Assembly: GCF_910591885.1 (NCBI RefSeq)
Contig: NC_063270.1
Location: 5,642,001-5,706,000, forward strand
Source of the DNA: Bombus terrestris
Taxonomy: Eukaryota; Arthropoda; Insecta; Hymenoptera; Apidae
DNA: 64,000 nucleotides
Reading direction: 5' to 3'
Positions 10,707 to 24,540 of the stretch are shown one piece after another. Below the pieces are notes generated by a model, which had not been told where the DNA came from, ran no database searches, and saw nothing but the letters and a program-made list of their open reading frames with translations. Numbering within the stretch: position 1 is the stretch's first letter; every line of letters begins with the position of its first letter. The position numbers and the translations under genes were made by a program.

Positions 10707-13700
10707 TAACGCTATATACAATTACTTTATAACGTATAACGTTATATACTATTACGTTATAACGTATAACGTTATATACTATTACGTTATAACGTATAAC
10801 GTTATATACTACTACGTTACAACGGATAACGTTATATACTATTACGATATAACGTGTAACGTTATATACTATTACGATTAAACGCATAACGCTCTATACA
10901 AATACGTTATAACGTATAACGCTATATAATATTACGTTATAACGTATAACGTTATATACTATTACGATTAAACGCATAACGCTATATACAATTACTTTAT
11001 AACGTATAACATTCTATACTATTACGTTATAACGTATAACGTTATATACTATTACGATTTAACGTATAACGCTATATATAATTACGTTATAACGTATAAC
11101 GTTGTATACTATTACGTTATAACGTATAACGTTATATAGAATTACGTTATAACGTACAACGTTAAATACTATTACGTTAACACGTGTAACGTTATATACT
11201 ATAACGTCATAACGTATAACGTTATAGTGTATTACGTTATATCGCATAACGTTATATACTACTACGATATAACGTATAACATTATATACAATTACTTTAT
11301 AACGTATAACGTTATATACTATTACGTTATAACGTATAACGTTATAGAGTATTACGTTATATCGCATAACGTTATATACTACTACGATATAACGTATAAC
11401 ATTCTATACTATTACGTTATAACGTATAACGTTATATACTACTACGTTACAACGGATAACGTTATATACTATTACGATTTAACGTATAACGCTATATATA
11501 ATTACGTTATAACGTATAACGTTATATAGAATTACGTTATAACGTACAACGTTAAATACTATTACGTCAAAACGTGTAACGTTATATACTATTACGTTAT
11601 AACGTATAACGTTATAGAGTATTACGTTATATCGCATAACGTTATATACTACTACGAAATAACGTATAACATTATATACTATTACGTTATAACGTATAAC
11701 GTTAAATACTACTACGTTACAACGGATAACGTTATATACTATTACGATATAACCTATAACGTTATATAGTATTAAGTTATGACGTCTAACGTTATATAGC
11801 ATTACGTTATAACGTACAACGTTATATACTATTACGTTAAAACGTGTAACGTTATATACTATTACGTTATAACGTATAACGTTATATACTATTACGTTAT
11901 AACGTATAACGTTATATACTATAACGTTAAAACGTGTAAAGTTGTATACTATTACGTTATAACGTATAACGTTATATACTATTACGTTATAACGTATAAC
12001 GTTATATACTATTACGTTATAACGTATAACGTTATATACTACTACGTTACAAAGGATAACATTATATACTATTACGATATAACGTGTAACGTTATAGAGT
12101 ATTACGTTACATCGCATAACGTTATATACTACTACGATATAACGTATAACATTATATACTATTACGTTATAACGTATAACGTTATATACTATTACGTTAT
12201 AACGTATAACGTTATATAGAATTACGTTATAACGTACAACGTTAAATACTATTACGTTAAAACGTGTAACGTTATATACTATTACGTTATAACGTATAAC
12301 GTTATATACTATTACGTTATAACGTATAACGTTATATACTACTACGTTACAACGGATAACATTATATACTATTACGATATAACGTGTAACGTTATAGAGT
12401 ATTACGTTACATCGCATAACGTTATATACTACTACGATATAACGTATAACATTATATACTATTACGTTATAACGTATAACGTTATATACTATTACGTTAT
12501 AACGTATAACGTTATATAGAATTACGTTATAACGTACAACGTTAAATACTATTACGTCAAAACGTGTAACGTTATATACTATTACGTTATAACGTATAAC
12601 GTTATAGAGTATTACGTTATATCGCATAACGTTATATACTACTACGAAATAACGTATAACATTATATACTATTACGTTATAACGTATAACGTTAAATACT
12701 ACTACGTTACAACGGATAACGTTATATACTATTACGATATAACCTATAACGTTATATAGTATTAAGTTATGACGTCTAACGTTATATAGCATTACGTTAT
12801 AACGTACAACGTTATATACTATTACGTTAAAACGTGTAACGTTATATACTATTACGTTATAACGTATAACGTTATATACTATTACGTTATAACGTATAAC
12901 GTTATATACTATAACGTTAAAACGTGTAAAGTTGTATACTATTACGTTATAACGTATAACGTTATATACTATTACGTTATAACGTATAACGTTATATACT
13001 ATTACGTTATAACGTATAACGTTATATACTACTACGTTACAACGGATAACATTATATACTATTACGATATAACGTGTAACGTTATAGAGTATTACGTTAC
13101 ATCGCATAACGTTATATACTACTACGATATAACGTATAACATTATATACTATTACGTTATAACGTATAACGTTATATACTATTACGTTATAACGTATAAC
13201 GTTATATAGAATTACGTTATAACGTACAACGTTAAATACTATTACGTTAAAACGTGTAACGTTATATACTATTACGTTATAACGTATAACGTTATATACT
13301 ATTACGTTATAACGTATAACGCTATATAATATTACGTTATAACGTATAACGTTATATACTATTACGTTAAAACGTGTAACGTTGTATACTATTACGCTAT
13401 AACGTATAACGTTATATACTATTACGTTATAACGTATAACGTTATATACTATTACGTTATAACGTATAACGTTATATACTACTACGTTACAACGGATAAC
13501 ATTATATACTATTACGATATAACGTGTAACGTTATAGATTATTACGTTACATCGCATAACGTTATATACTACTACGATATAACGTATAACATTATATACT
13601 ATTACGATATAACGTGTAACGTTATAGAGTATTACGTTACATCGCATAACGTTATATACTACTACGTTACAACGGATAACGTTATATACTATTACGATAT

Positions 13701-14585
13701 AACCTATAACGTTATATAGTATTAAGTTATGACGTCTAACGTTATATAGCATTACGTTATAACGTACAAAGTTATATACTATTACGTTAAAACGTGTAAC
13801 GTTATATACTATTACGTTATAACGTATAACGTTATATACTATTACGTTATAACGTATAACGTTATATACTATTACGTTATAACGTATAACGCTATATAAT
13901 ATTACGTTATAACGTATAACGTTATATACTATTACGTTAAAACGTGTAACGTTGTATACTATTACGTTATAACGTATAACGTTATATACTATTACGTTAT
14001 AACGTATAACGTTATATACTATTACGTTATAACGTATAACGTTATATACTACTACGTTACAACGGATAACATTATATACTATTACGATATAACGTGTAAC
14101 GTTATAGAGTATTACGTTACATCGCATAACGTTATATACTACTACGATATAACGTATAACATTATATACTATTACGTTATAACGTATAACGTTATATACT
14201 ATTACGTTATAACGTATAACGTTATATAGAATTACGTTATAACGTACAACGTTAAATACTATTACGTTAAAACGTGTAACGTTATATACTATTGCGTTAT
14301 AACGTATAACGTTATATACTATTACGATTTAACGTATAACGCTATATACAATTACGTTATAACGTATAACGTTGTATACTACTAGATTACAACGGATAAC
14401 GTTATATACTATTACAATATAACGTATAACGTTAAATAGTATTAAGTTATGGCCTCTAACGTTATATAGCATTACGTTATAACGTACAACGTTATATACT
14501 ATTACGTTAAAACGTGTAACGTTATATACTACTACGATATAACGTATAACATTCTATACTATTACGTTATAACGTATAACATTAT

Positions 14586-15845
14586 ATACTATTTCGATTT
14601 AACGTATAACGCTATATACTATTACGTTATAACGTATAACGCTATATAATATTACGTTATAACGTATAACGTTATATACTATTACGATTTAACGTATAAC
14701 GCTATATATAATTACATTATAACGTATAACGTTGTATACTATTACGTTATAACGTATAACGTTATATTGAATTACGTTATAACGTACAACGTTAAATACT
14801 ATTACGTTAAAACGTGTAACGTTACATACTATTACGTTATAACGTATAACGTTATAGAGTATTACGTTATATCGCATAACGTTATATACTACTACGATAT
14901 AACGTATAACATTATATACTATTACGTTATAACGTATGACGTTATATACTATTACGATTTAACGTATAACGCTATATACAATTACGTTATAACGTATAAC
15001 GTTGTATACTACTAGATTACAACGGATAACGTTATATACTATTACAATATAACGTATAACGTTAAATAGTATTAAGTTATGGCCTCTAACGTTATATAGC
15101 ATTACGTTATAACGTACAACGTTATATACTATTACGTTAAAACGTGTAACGTTATATACTATTACGTTATAACGTATAACGCTATATATAATTACGTTAT
15201 AACGTATAACGTTGTATACTATTTCGATTTAACGTATAACGCTATATACTATTACGTTATAACGTATAACGCTATATAATATTACGTTATAACGTATAAC
15301 GTTATATACTATTACGATTTAACGTATAACGCTATATATAATTACATTATAACGTATAACGTTGTATACTATTACGTTATAACGTATAACGTTATATTGA
15401 ATTACGTTATAACGTACAACGTTAAATACTATTACGTTAAAACGTGTAACGTTACATACTATTACGTTATAACGTATAACGTTATAGAGTATTACGTTAT
15501 ATCGCATAACGTTATATACTACTACGATATAACGTATAACATTATATACTATTACGTTATAACGTATGACGTTATATACTATTACGATTTAACGTATAAC
15601 GCTATATACAATTACGTTATAACGTATAACGTTGTATACTACTAGATTACAACGGATAACGTTATATACTATTACAATATAACGTATAACGTTAAATAGT
15701 ATTAAGTTATGGCCTCTAACGTTATATAGCATTACGTTATAACGTACAACGTTATATACTATTACGTTAAAACGTGTAACGTTATATACTATTACGTTAT
15801 AACGTATAACGCTATATATAATTACGTTATAACGTATAACGTTGT
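14586..15845 (+). repeat. 630-bp tandem pair in copy B
   Basis: This is the counterpart of 5979-7238, shifted by 8,607 bp, with the same markers in the same order. It was inherited through the 8.6-kb duplication rather than formed independently. Confidence 0.88.
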
Positions 15846-16434
15846 ATACTATTACGTTATAACGTATAACGTTATATAGAATTACGTTATAACGTACAAC
15901 GTTAAATACTATTACGTTAAAACGTGTAACGTTATATACTATAACGTCATAACGTATAACGTTATAGTGTATTACGTTATATCGCATAACGTTATATACT
16001 ACTACGATATAACGTATAACATTATATACAATTACTTTATAACGTATAACGTTATATACTATTACGTTATAACGTATAACGTTATAGAGTATTACGTTAT
16101 ATCGCATAACGTTATATACTACTACGATATAACGTATAACATTCTATACTATTGCGTTATAACGTATAACGTTATATACTATTACGTTATAACGTATGAC
16201 GTTATATACTATTACGATTTAACGTATAACGCTATATACAATTACGTTATAACGTATAACGTTGTATACTACTAGATTACAACGGATAACGTTATATACT
16301 ATTACAATATAACGTATAACGTTAAATAGTATTAAGTTATGGCCTCTAACGTTATATAGCATTACGTTATAACGTACAACGTTATATACTATTACGTTAA
16401 AACGTGTAACGTTATATACTATTACGTTATAACG

Positions 16435-17514
16435 TATGACGTTATATACTATTACGTTATAACGTATAACGCTATATAACATTACGTTATAACGTATAAC
16501 GTTATATACTATTACGATTTAACGTATAACGTTATATTGTATTAAGTTATGACTTCTAACGTTATATAGCATTACGTTATAACGTACAACGTTATATACT
16601 ATTACGTTAAAACGTGTAACGTTATATACTATTACGTTATAACGTATAACGTTATATGGAATTACGTTATAACGTACAACGTTAAATACTATTACGTTAA
16701 AACGTGTAACGTTATATACTATTTCGTTATAACGTATAACGTTATATAGAATTACGTTATAACGTACAACGTTAAATACTATTACGTTAAAACGTGTAAC
16801 GTTATATACTATTACGTTATAACGCATAACGTTATAGAGTATTACGTTATATCGCATAACGTTATATACTACTACGAAATAACGTATAACATTATATACT
16901 ATTACGTTATAACGTATAACGTTATATACTACTACGTTACAACGGATAAAGTTATATACTATTACGATATAACCTATAACGTTATATAGTATTAAGTTAT
17001 GACGTCTAACGTTATATAGCATTACGTTATAACGTACAACGTTATATACTACTACGTTAAAACGTGTAACGTTATATACTATTACGTTATAACGTATAAC
17101 GTTATATACTATTACGTTAAAACGTGTAACGTTGTATACTATTACGTTATAACGTATAACGTTATATACTATTACGTTATAACGTATAACGTTATATACT
17201 ATTACGTTATAACGTATAACGTTATATACTACTACGTTACAACGGATAACATTATATACTATTACGATATAACGTGTAACGTTATAGAGTATTACGTTAC
17301 ATCGCATAACGTTATATACTACTACGATATAACGTATAGCATTATATACTATTACGTTATAACGTATAACGTTATAGAGTATTACGTTATATCGCATAAC
17401 GTTATATACTACTACGAAATAACGTATAACATTATATACTATTACGTTATAACGTACAACGTTATATACTATTACGTTAAAACGTGTAACGTTATATACT
17501 ATTACGTTATAACG
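16435..17514 (+). repeat. 1,080-bp tandem repeat, copy 1
   Basis: This 36-unit repeat contains TATATTGTATTAAG, TATATGGAATTACG, a class H unit with ACGAAATAACG, and E-F-K-L-J2 and E-F-G-H-I cassettes. The next 1,080 bp repeat it unit for unit. I found two substitutions: CGTATAGC here near 17338 against CGTATAAC near 18418, and ATTACG near 16812 against CTACG near 17892. The matching sequence starts slightly upstream, at about 16365. Confidence 0.9.
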
Positions 17515-18594
17515 TATGACGTTATATACTATTACGTTATAACGTATAACGCTATATAACATTACGTTATAACGTATAACGTTATATACTATTACGATTT
17601 AACGTATAACGTTATATTGTATTAAGTTATGACTTCTAACGTTATATAGCATTACGTTATAACGTACAACGTTATATACTATTACGTTAAAACGTGTAAC
17701 GTTATATACTATTACGTTATAACGTATAACGTTATATGGAATTACGTTATAACGTACAACGTTAAATACTATTACGTTAAAACGTGTAACGTTATATACT
17801 ATTTCGTTATAACGTATAACGTTATATAGAATTACGTTATAACGTACAACGTTAAATACTATTACGTTAAAACGTGTAACGTTATATACTACTACGTTAT
17901 AACGCATAACGTTATAGAGTATTACGTTATATCGCATAACGTTATATACTACTACGAAATAACGTATAACATTATATACTATTACGTTATAACGTATAAC
18001 GTTATATACTACTACGTTACAACGGATAAAGTTATATACTATTACGATATAACCTATAACGTTATATAGTATTAAGTTATGACGTCTAACGTTATATAGC
18101 ATTACGTTATAACGTACAACGTTATATACTACTACGTTAAAACGTGTAACGTTATATACTATTACGTTATAACGTATAACGTTATATACTATTACGTTAA
18201 AACGTGTAACGTTGTATACTATTACGTTATAACGTATAACGTTATATACTATTACGTTATAACGTATAACGTTATATACTATTACGTTATAACGTATAAC
18301 GTTATATACTACTACGTTACAACGGATAACATTATATACTATTACGATATAACGTGTAACGTTATAGAGTATTACGTTACATCGCATAACGTTATATACT
18401 ACTACGATATAACGTATAACATTATATACTATTACGTTATAACGTATAACGTTATAGAGTATTACGTTATATCGCATAACGTTATATACTACTACGAAAT
18501 AACGTATAACATTATATACTATTACGTTATAACGTACAACGTTATATACTATTACGTTAAAACGTGTAACGTTATATACTATTACGTTATAACG
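17515..18594 (+). repeat. 1,080-bp tandem repeat, copy 2
   Basis: It directly follows copy 1 and is nearly identical to it. The match with the following sequence continues to about 18796, after which the third copy diverges. Confidence 0.9.
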
Positions 18595-19940
18595 TATGAC
18601 GTTATATACTATTACGTTATAACGTATAACGCTATATAACATTACGTTATAACGTATAACGTTATATACTATTACGATTTAACGTATAACGTTATATTGT
18701 ATTAAGTTATGACTTCTAACGTTATATAGCATTACGTTATAACGTACAACGTTATATACTATTACGTTAAAACGTGTAACGTTATATACTATTACGATAT
18801 AACGTATAACGTTATATAGAATTACGTTATAACGTACAACGTTAAATACTATTACGTTAAAACGTGTAACGTTATATACTATAGCGTTATAACGTATAAC
18901 GTTATATAGAATTACGTTATAACGTACAACGTTAAATACTATTACGTTAAAACGTGTAACGTTATATACTATTACGTTATAACGCATAACGTTATAGAGT
19001 ATTACGTTATATCGCATAACGTTATATACTACTACGAAATAACGTATAACATTATATACTATTACGTTATAACGTATAACGTTATATACTACTACGTTAC
19101 AACGGATAACGTTATATACTATTACGATATAACCTATAACGTTATATAAAATTAAGTTATGACGTCTAACGTTATATAGCATTACGTTATAACGTACAAC
19201 GTTATATACTATTACGTTAAAACGTGTAACGTTATATACTATTACGTTATAACGCATAACGTTATAGAGTATTACGTTATATCGCATAACGTTATAGAGT
19301 ATTACGTTATATCGCATAACGTTATATACTACTACGAAATAACGTATAACATTATATACTATTACGTTATAACGTATAACGTTATATACTACTACGTTAC
19401 AACGGATAACGTTATATACTATTACGTTATAACGTATAACGCTAAATAATATTACGTTATAACGTATAACGTTATATACTATTACGTTAAAACGTGTAAC
19501 GTTGTATACTATTACGTTATAACGTATAACGTTATATACTATTACGTTATAACGTATAACGTTATATACTATTACGTTATAACGTATAACGTTATATACT
19601 ACTACGTTACAACGGATAACATTATATACTATTACGATATAACGTGTAACGTTATAGGGTATTACGTTACATCGCATAACGTTATATACTACTACGATAT
19701 AACGTATAACATTATATACTATTACGTTATAACGTATAACGTTATAGAGTATTACGTTATATCGCATAACGTTATATACTACTACGAAATAACGTATAAC
19801 GTTATATAGAATTACGTTATAACGTACAACGTTATATACTATTACGTTAAAACGTGTAACGTTATATACTATTGCGTTATAACGTATAACGTTATAAACT
19901 ATTACGTTATAACGTATAACGCTATATAACATTACGTTAT
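18595..19940 (+). repeat. 1,080-bp repeat, diverged and rearranged copy 3
   Basis: It opens with the same units (TATATTGTATTAAG, then L, J2) but then differs. It has TACGATATAACG where the first copies have a consensus unit, and TATAGAATT in place of TATGGAATT. It also has an extra stretch at about 19240-19440 with G repeated twice in a row. It ends in the TATAAACTATT and CGCTATATAACATT units that close several other blocks. The flanking copy has diverged while the two inner copies agree, the pattern expected if exchange homogenises the middle of a tandem run. Confidence 0.75.
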
Positions 19941-20786
19941 AACGTATAACGTTATATACTATGACGATTTAACGTATAACGTTATAGAGTATTACGTTAT
20001 ATCGCATAACGTTATATACTACTACGATATAACGTATAACATTCTATACTATTACGTTATAACGTATAACGTTATATACTACTACGTTACAACGGATAAC
20101 GTTATATACTATTACGATTTAACGTATAACGCTATATATAATTACGTTATAACGTATAACGTTGTATACTATTACGTTATAACGTATAACGTTATATACT
20201 ATTACGTTATAACGTATAACGTTATATACTACTACGTTACAACGGATAACATTATATACTATTACGATATAACGTGTAACGTTATATAGAATTACGTTAT
20301 AACGTACAACGTTAAATACTATTACGTTAAAACGTGTAACGTTATATACTATTACGTTATAACGTATAACGTTATAGAGTATTACGTTATATCGCATAAC
20401 GTTATATACTACTACGATATAACGTATAACATTATATACTATTACGTTATAACGTATAACGTTATATACTATTACGTTATAACGTATAACGCTATATAAT
20501 ATTACGTTATAACGTATAACGTTATATACTATTACGTTAACACGTGTAACGTTGTATACTATTACGTTATAACGTATAACGTTATATACTATTACGTTAT
20601 AACGTATAACGTTATATACTATTACGTTATAACGTATAACGTTATATACTACTACGTTACAACGGATAACATTATATACTATTACGATATAACGTGTAAC
20701 GTTATAGAGTATTACGTTACATCGCATAACGTTATATACTACTACGATATAACGTATAACATTATATACTATTACGTTATAACGTA

Positions 20787-20815
20787 TAACTTTTATACTA
20801 TTTCGATTTAACGTA
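20787..20815 (+). repeat. 29-bp unit, distant copy of 7740
   Basis: It carries the same TAACTTTTATAC deletion inside the 642-bp block copied at an offset of 13,047 bp. Confidence 0.88.
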
Positions 20816-20965
20816 TAACGCTATATACTATTACGTTATAACGTATAACGTTATATACTATTACGATTTAACGTATAACGTTATAGAGTATTACGTTATA
20901 TCGCATAACGTTATATACTACTACGATATAACGTATAACATTCTATACTATTACGTTATAACGTA

Positions 20966-20994
20966 TAACTTTTATACTATTTCGATTTAACGTA
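20966..20994 (+). repeat. 29-bp unit, distant copy of 7919
   Basis: It carries the same TAACTTTTATAC deletion. With 20787 it preserves the 179-bp spacing of the 7740/7919 pair. Confidence 0.88.
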
Positions 20995-21325
20995 TAACGC
21001 TATATACTATTACGTTATAACGTATAACGCTATATAATATTACGTTATAACGTATAACGTTATATACTATTACGATTTAACGTATAACGCTATATATAAT
21101 TACGTTATAACGTATAACGTTGTATACTATTACGTTATAACGTATAACGTTATATAGAATTACGTTATAACGTACAACGTTAAATACTATTACGTTAAAA
21201 CGTGTAACGTTATATACTATTACGTTAAAACGTGTAACGTTATATACTATTACGTTATAACGTATAACGTTATATACTATTACGTTATAACGTATAACTT
21301 TATATACTATTACGTTATAATGTAT

Positions 21326-22836
21326 AACGCTATATACTATTACGTTATAACGTATAACGCTATATAATATTACGTTATAACGTATAACGTTATATACTAT
21401 TACGTTAAAACGTGTAACGTTGTATACTATTACGTTATAACGTATAACGTTATATAGTATTACGTTATAACGTATAACGTTATATACTATTACGTTATAA
21501 CGTATAACGTTATATACCACTACGTTACAACGGATAACATTATATACTATTACGATATAACGTGTAACGTTATAGAGTATTACGTTACATCGCATAACGT
21601 TATATACTACTACGATATAACGTATAACATTATATACTATTACGTTATAACGTATAACGTTATATACTATTACGTTATAACGTATAACGTTATATAGAAT
21701 TACGTTATAACGTACAACGTTAAATACTATTACGTTAAAACGTGTAACGTTATATACTATTGCGTTATAACGTATAACGTTATAAACTATTACGTAATAA
21801 CGTATAACGCAATATAACATTACGTTATAACGTATAACGTTATATACTATTACGATTTAACGTATAACGTTATAGAGTATTACGTTATATCGCATAACGT
21901 TATATACTACTACGATATAACGTATAACATTCTATACTATTACGTTATAACGTATAACATTATATACTATTTCGATTTAACGTATAACGCTATATACTAT
22001 TACGTTATAACGTATAACGCTATATAATATTACGTTATAACGTATAACGTTATATACTATTACGATTTAACGTATAACGCTATATACTATTACGTTATAA
22101 CGTATAACGCTATATAATATTACGTTATAACGTATAACGTTATATACTATTACGTTAAAACGTGTAACGTTGTATACTATTACGTTATAACGTATAACGT
22201 TATATAGTATTACGTTATAACGTATAACGTTATATACTATTACGTTATAACGTATAACGTTATATACCACTACGTTACAACGGATAACATTATATACTAT
22301 TACGATATAACGTGTAACGTTATAGAGTATTACGTTACATCGCATAACGTTATATACTACTACGATATAACGTATAACATTATATACTATTACGTTATAA
22401 CGTATAACGTTATATACTATTACGTTATAACGTATAACGTTATATAGAATTACGTTATAACGTACAACGTTAAATACTATTACGTTAAAACGTGTAACGT
22501 TATATACTATTGCGTTATAACGTATAACGTTATAAACTATTACGTTATAACGTATAACGCTATATAACATTACGTTATAACGTATAACGTTATATACTAT
22601 TACGATTTAACGTATAACGTTATAGAGTATTACGTTATATCGCATAACGTTATATACTACTACGATATAACGTATAACATTCTATACTATTACGTTATAA
22701 CGTATAACATTATATACTATTTCGATTTAACGTATAACGCTATATACTATTACGTTATAACGTATAACGCTATATAATATTACGTTATAACGTATAACGT
22801 TATATACTATTACGATTTAACGTATAACGCTATATA
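21326..22836 (+). repeat. 750-bp tandem duplication
   Basis: About 21326-22075 is repeated by 22076-22836. Both contain the uncommon TATACCACTACG form of class E, E-F-G-H-I order, J1-J2 and the TATTGCG, TATAAAC, CGCTATATAAC ending. The first copy has private changes at about 21795 (GTAATAACG) and 21811 (CGCAATATAAC). This is 25 units, not a multiple of the 150-bp cassette. Confidence 0.85.
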
Positions 22837-24540
22837 TAATTACGTTATAACGTATAACGTTGTATACTATTACGTTATAACGTATAACGTTATATAGAAT
22901 TACGTTATAACGTACAACGTTAAATACTATTACGTTAAAACGTGTAACGTTATATACTATTACGTTATAACGTATAACGTTATAGAGTATTACGTTATAT
23001 CGCATAACGTTATATACTACTACGATATAACGTATAACATTATATACTATTACGTTATAACGTATAACGTTATATACTATTACGATTTAACGTATAACGC
23101 TATATACAATTACGTTATAACGTATAACGTTATATACTATTACGTTATAACGTATAACGTTATATACTACTACGATATAACGTATAACATTCTATACTAT
23201 TACGTTATAACGTATAACATTATATACTATTTCGATTTAACGTATAACGCTATATACTATTACGTTATAACGTATAACGCTATATAATATTACGTTATAA
23301 CGTATAACGTTATATACTATTACGATTTAACGTATAACGCTATATATAATTACGTTATAACGTATAACGTTGTATACTATTACGTTATAACGTATAACGT
23401 TATATAGAATTACGTTATAACGTACAACGTTAAATACTATTACGTTAAAACGTGTAACGTTATATACTATTACGTTATAACGTATAACGTTATAGAGTAT
23501 TACGTTATATCGCATAACGTTATATACTACTACGATATAACGTATAACATTATATACTATTACGTTATAACGTATAACGTTATATACTATTACGTTATAA
23601 CGTATAACGTTATATACCACTACGTTACAACGGATAACATTATATACTATTACGATATAACGTGTAACGTTATAGAGTATTACGTTACATCGCATAACGT
23701 TATATACTACTACGATATAACGTATAACATTATATACTATTACGTTATAACGTATAACGTTATATACTATTACGTTATAACGTATAACGTTATATAGAAT
23801 TACGTTATAACGTACAACGTTAAATACTATTACGTTAAAACGTGTAACGTTATATACTATTGCGTTATAACGTATAACGTTATAAACTATTACGTTATAA
23901 CGTATAACGCTATATAACATTACGTTATAACGTATAACGTTATATACTATTACGATTTAACGTATAACGTTATAGAGTATTACGTTATATCGCATAACGT
24001 TATATACTACTACGATATAACGTATAACATTCTATACTATTACGTTATAACGTATAACATTATATACTATTTCGATTTAACGTATAACGCTATATACTAT
24101 TACGTTATAACGTATAACGCTATATAATATTACGTTATAACGTATAACGTTATATACTATTACGATTTAACGTATAACGCTATATATAATTACGTTATAA
24201 CGTATAACGTTGTATACTATTACGTTATAACGTATAACGTTATATAGAATTACGTTATAACGTACAACGTTAAATACTATTACGTTAAAACGTGTAACAT
24301 TATATACTATTACGATATAACGTGTAACGTTATAGAGTATTACGTTACATCGCATAACGTTATATACTAATACGATATAACGTATAACATTATATACTAT
24401 TACGTTATAACGTATAACGTTATATACTATTACGTTAAAACGTGTAACGTTATATACTATTGCGTTATAACGTATAACGTTATAAACTATTACGTTATAA
24501 CGTATAACGCTATATAACATTACGTTATAACGTATAACGT
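22650..24540 (+). repeat. Overlapping 510-bp and 840-bp duplications
   Basis: Parts of the preceding 750-bp repeat are reused. About 22650-23083 matches 23160-23593 (offset 510). About 23161-23458 matches 24001-24298 (offset 840). About 22261-22836 matches 23611-24186 (offset 1,350). The join near 24299 drops straight from a J2 unit into an I-like TAACATTA unit, which cuts a block short. The overlap of several offsets shows repeated unequal exchange in this neighbourhood. Confidence 0.78.

Larger units (their letters stand above)
8458..16192 (+). repeat. Large duplicated block, copy B
   Basis: This is the second copy of the block that begins at or before window position 1. It keeps five units (about 9259-9408) that are missing from copy A. 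A third, shorter relative at 32252-33271 also has counterparts of those units, so the loss happened in copy A. A substitution at 11181 turns a common AAAACGTG end into AACACGTG, creating a CACGTG hexamer. Near-identity over more than 7.5 kb means that the duplication is recent or that the copies are still being homogenised. A duplicated assembly path would look similar and should be excluded. Confidence 0.93.
20586..21227 (+). repeat. 642-bp spacer block, second copy
   Basis: This is the distant counterpart of 7539-8180, including both 29-bp units (20787 and 20966) and their spacing of 179 bp. The match breaks at 21228, where this copy reads GTTAAAACG and the first reads GTTATAACG. Confidence 0.88.

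Noticed and set aside
16519..18642. Two consecutive 347-codon reverse frames that look like a duplicated gene pair
   Set aside because: They are the 1,080-bp satellite repeat read in the permissive frame. The same peptide motif fills the entire window.
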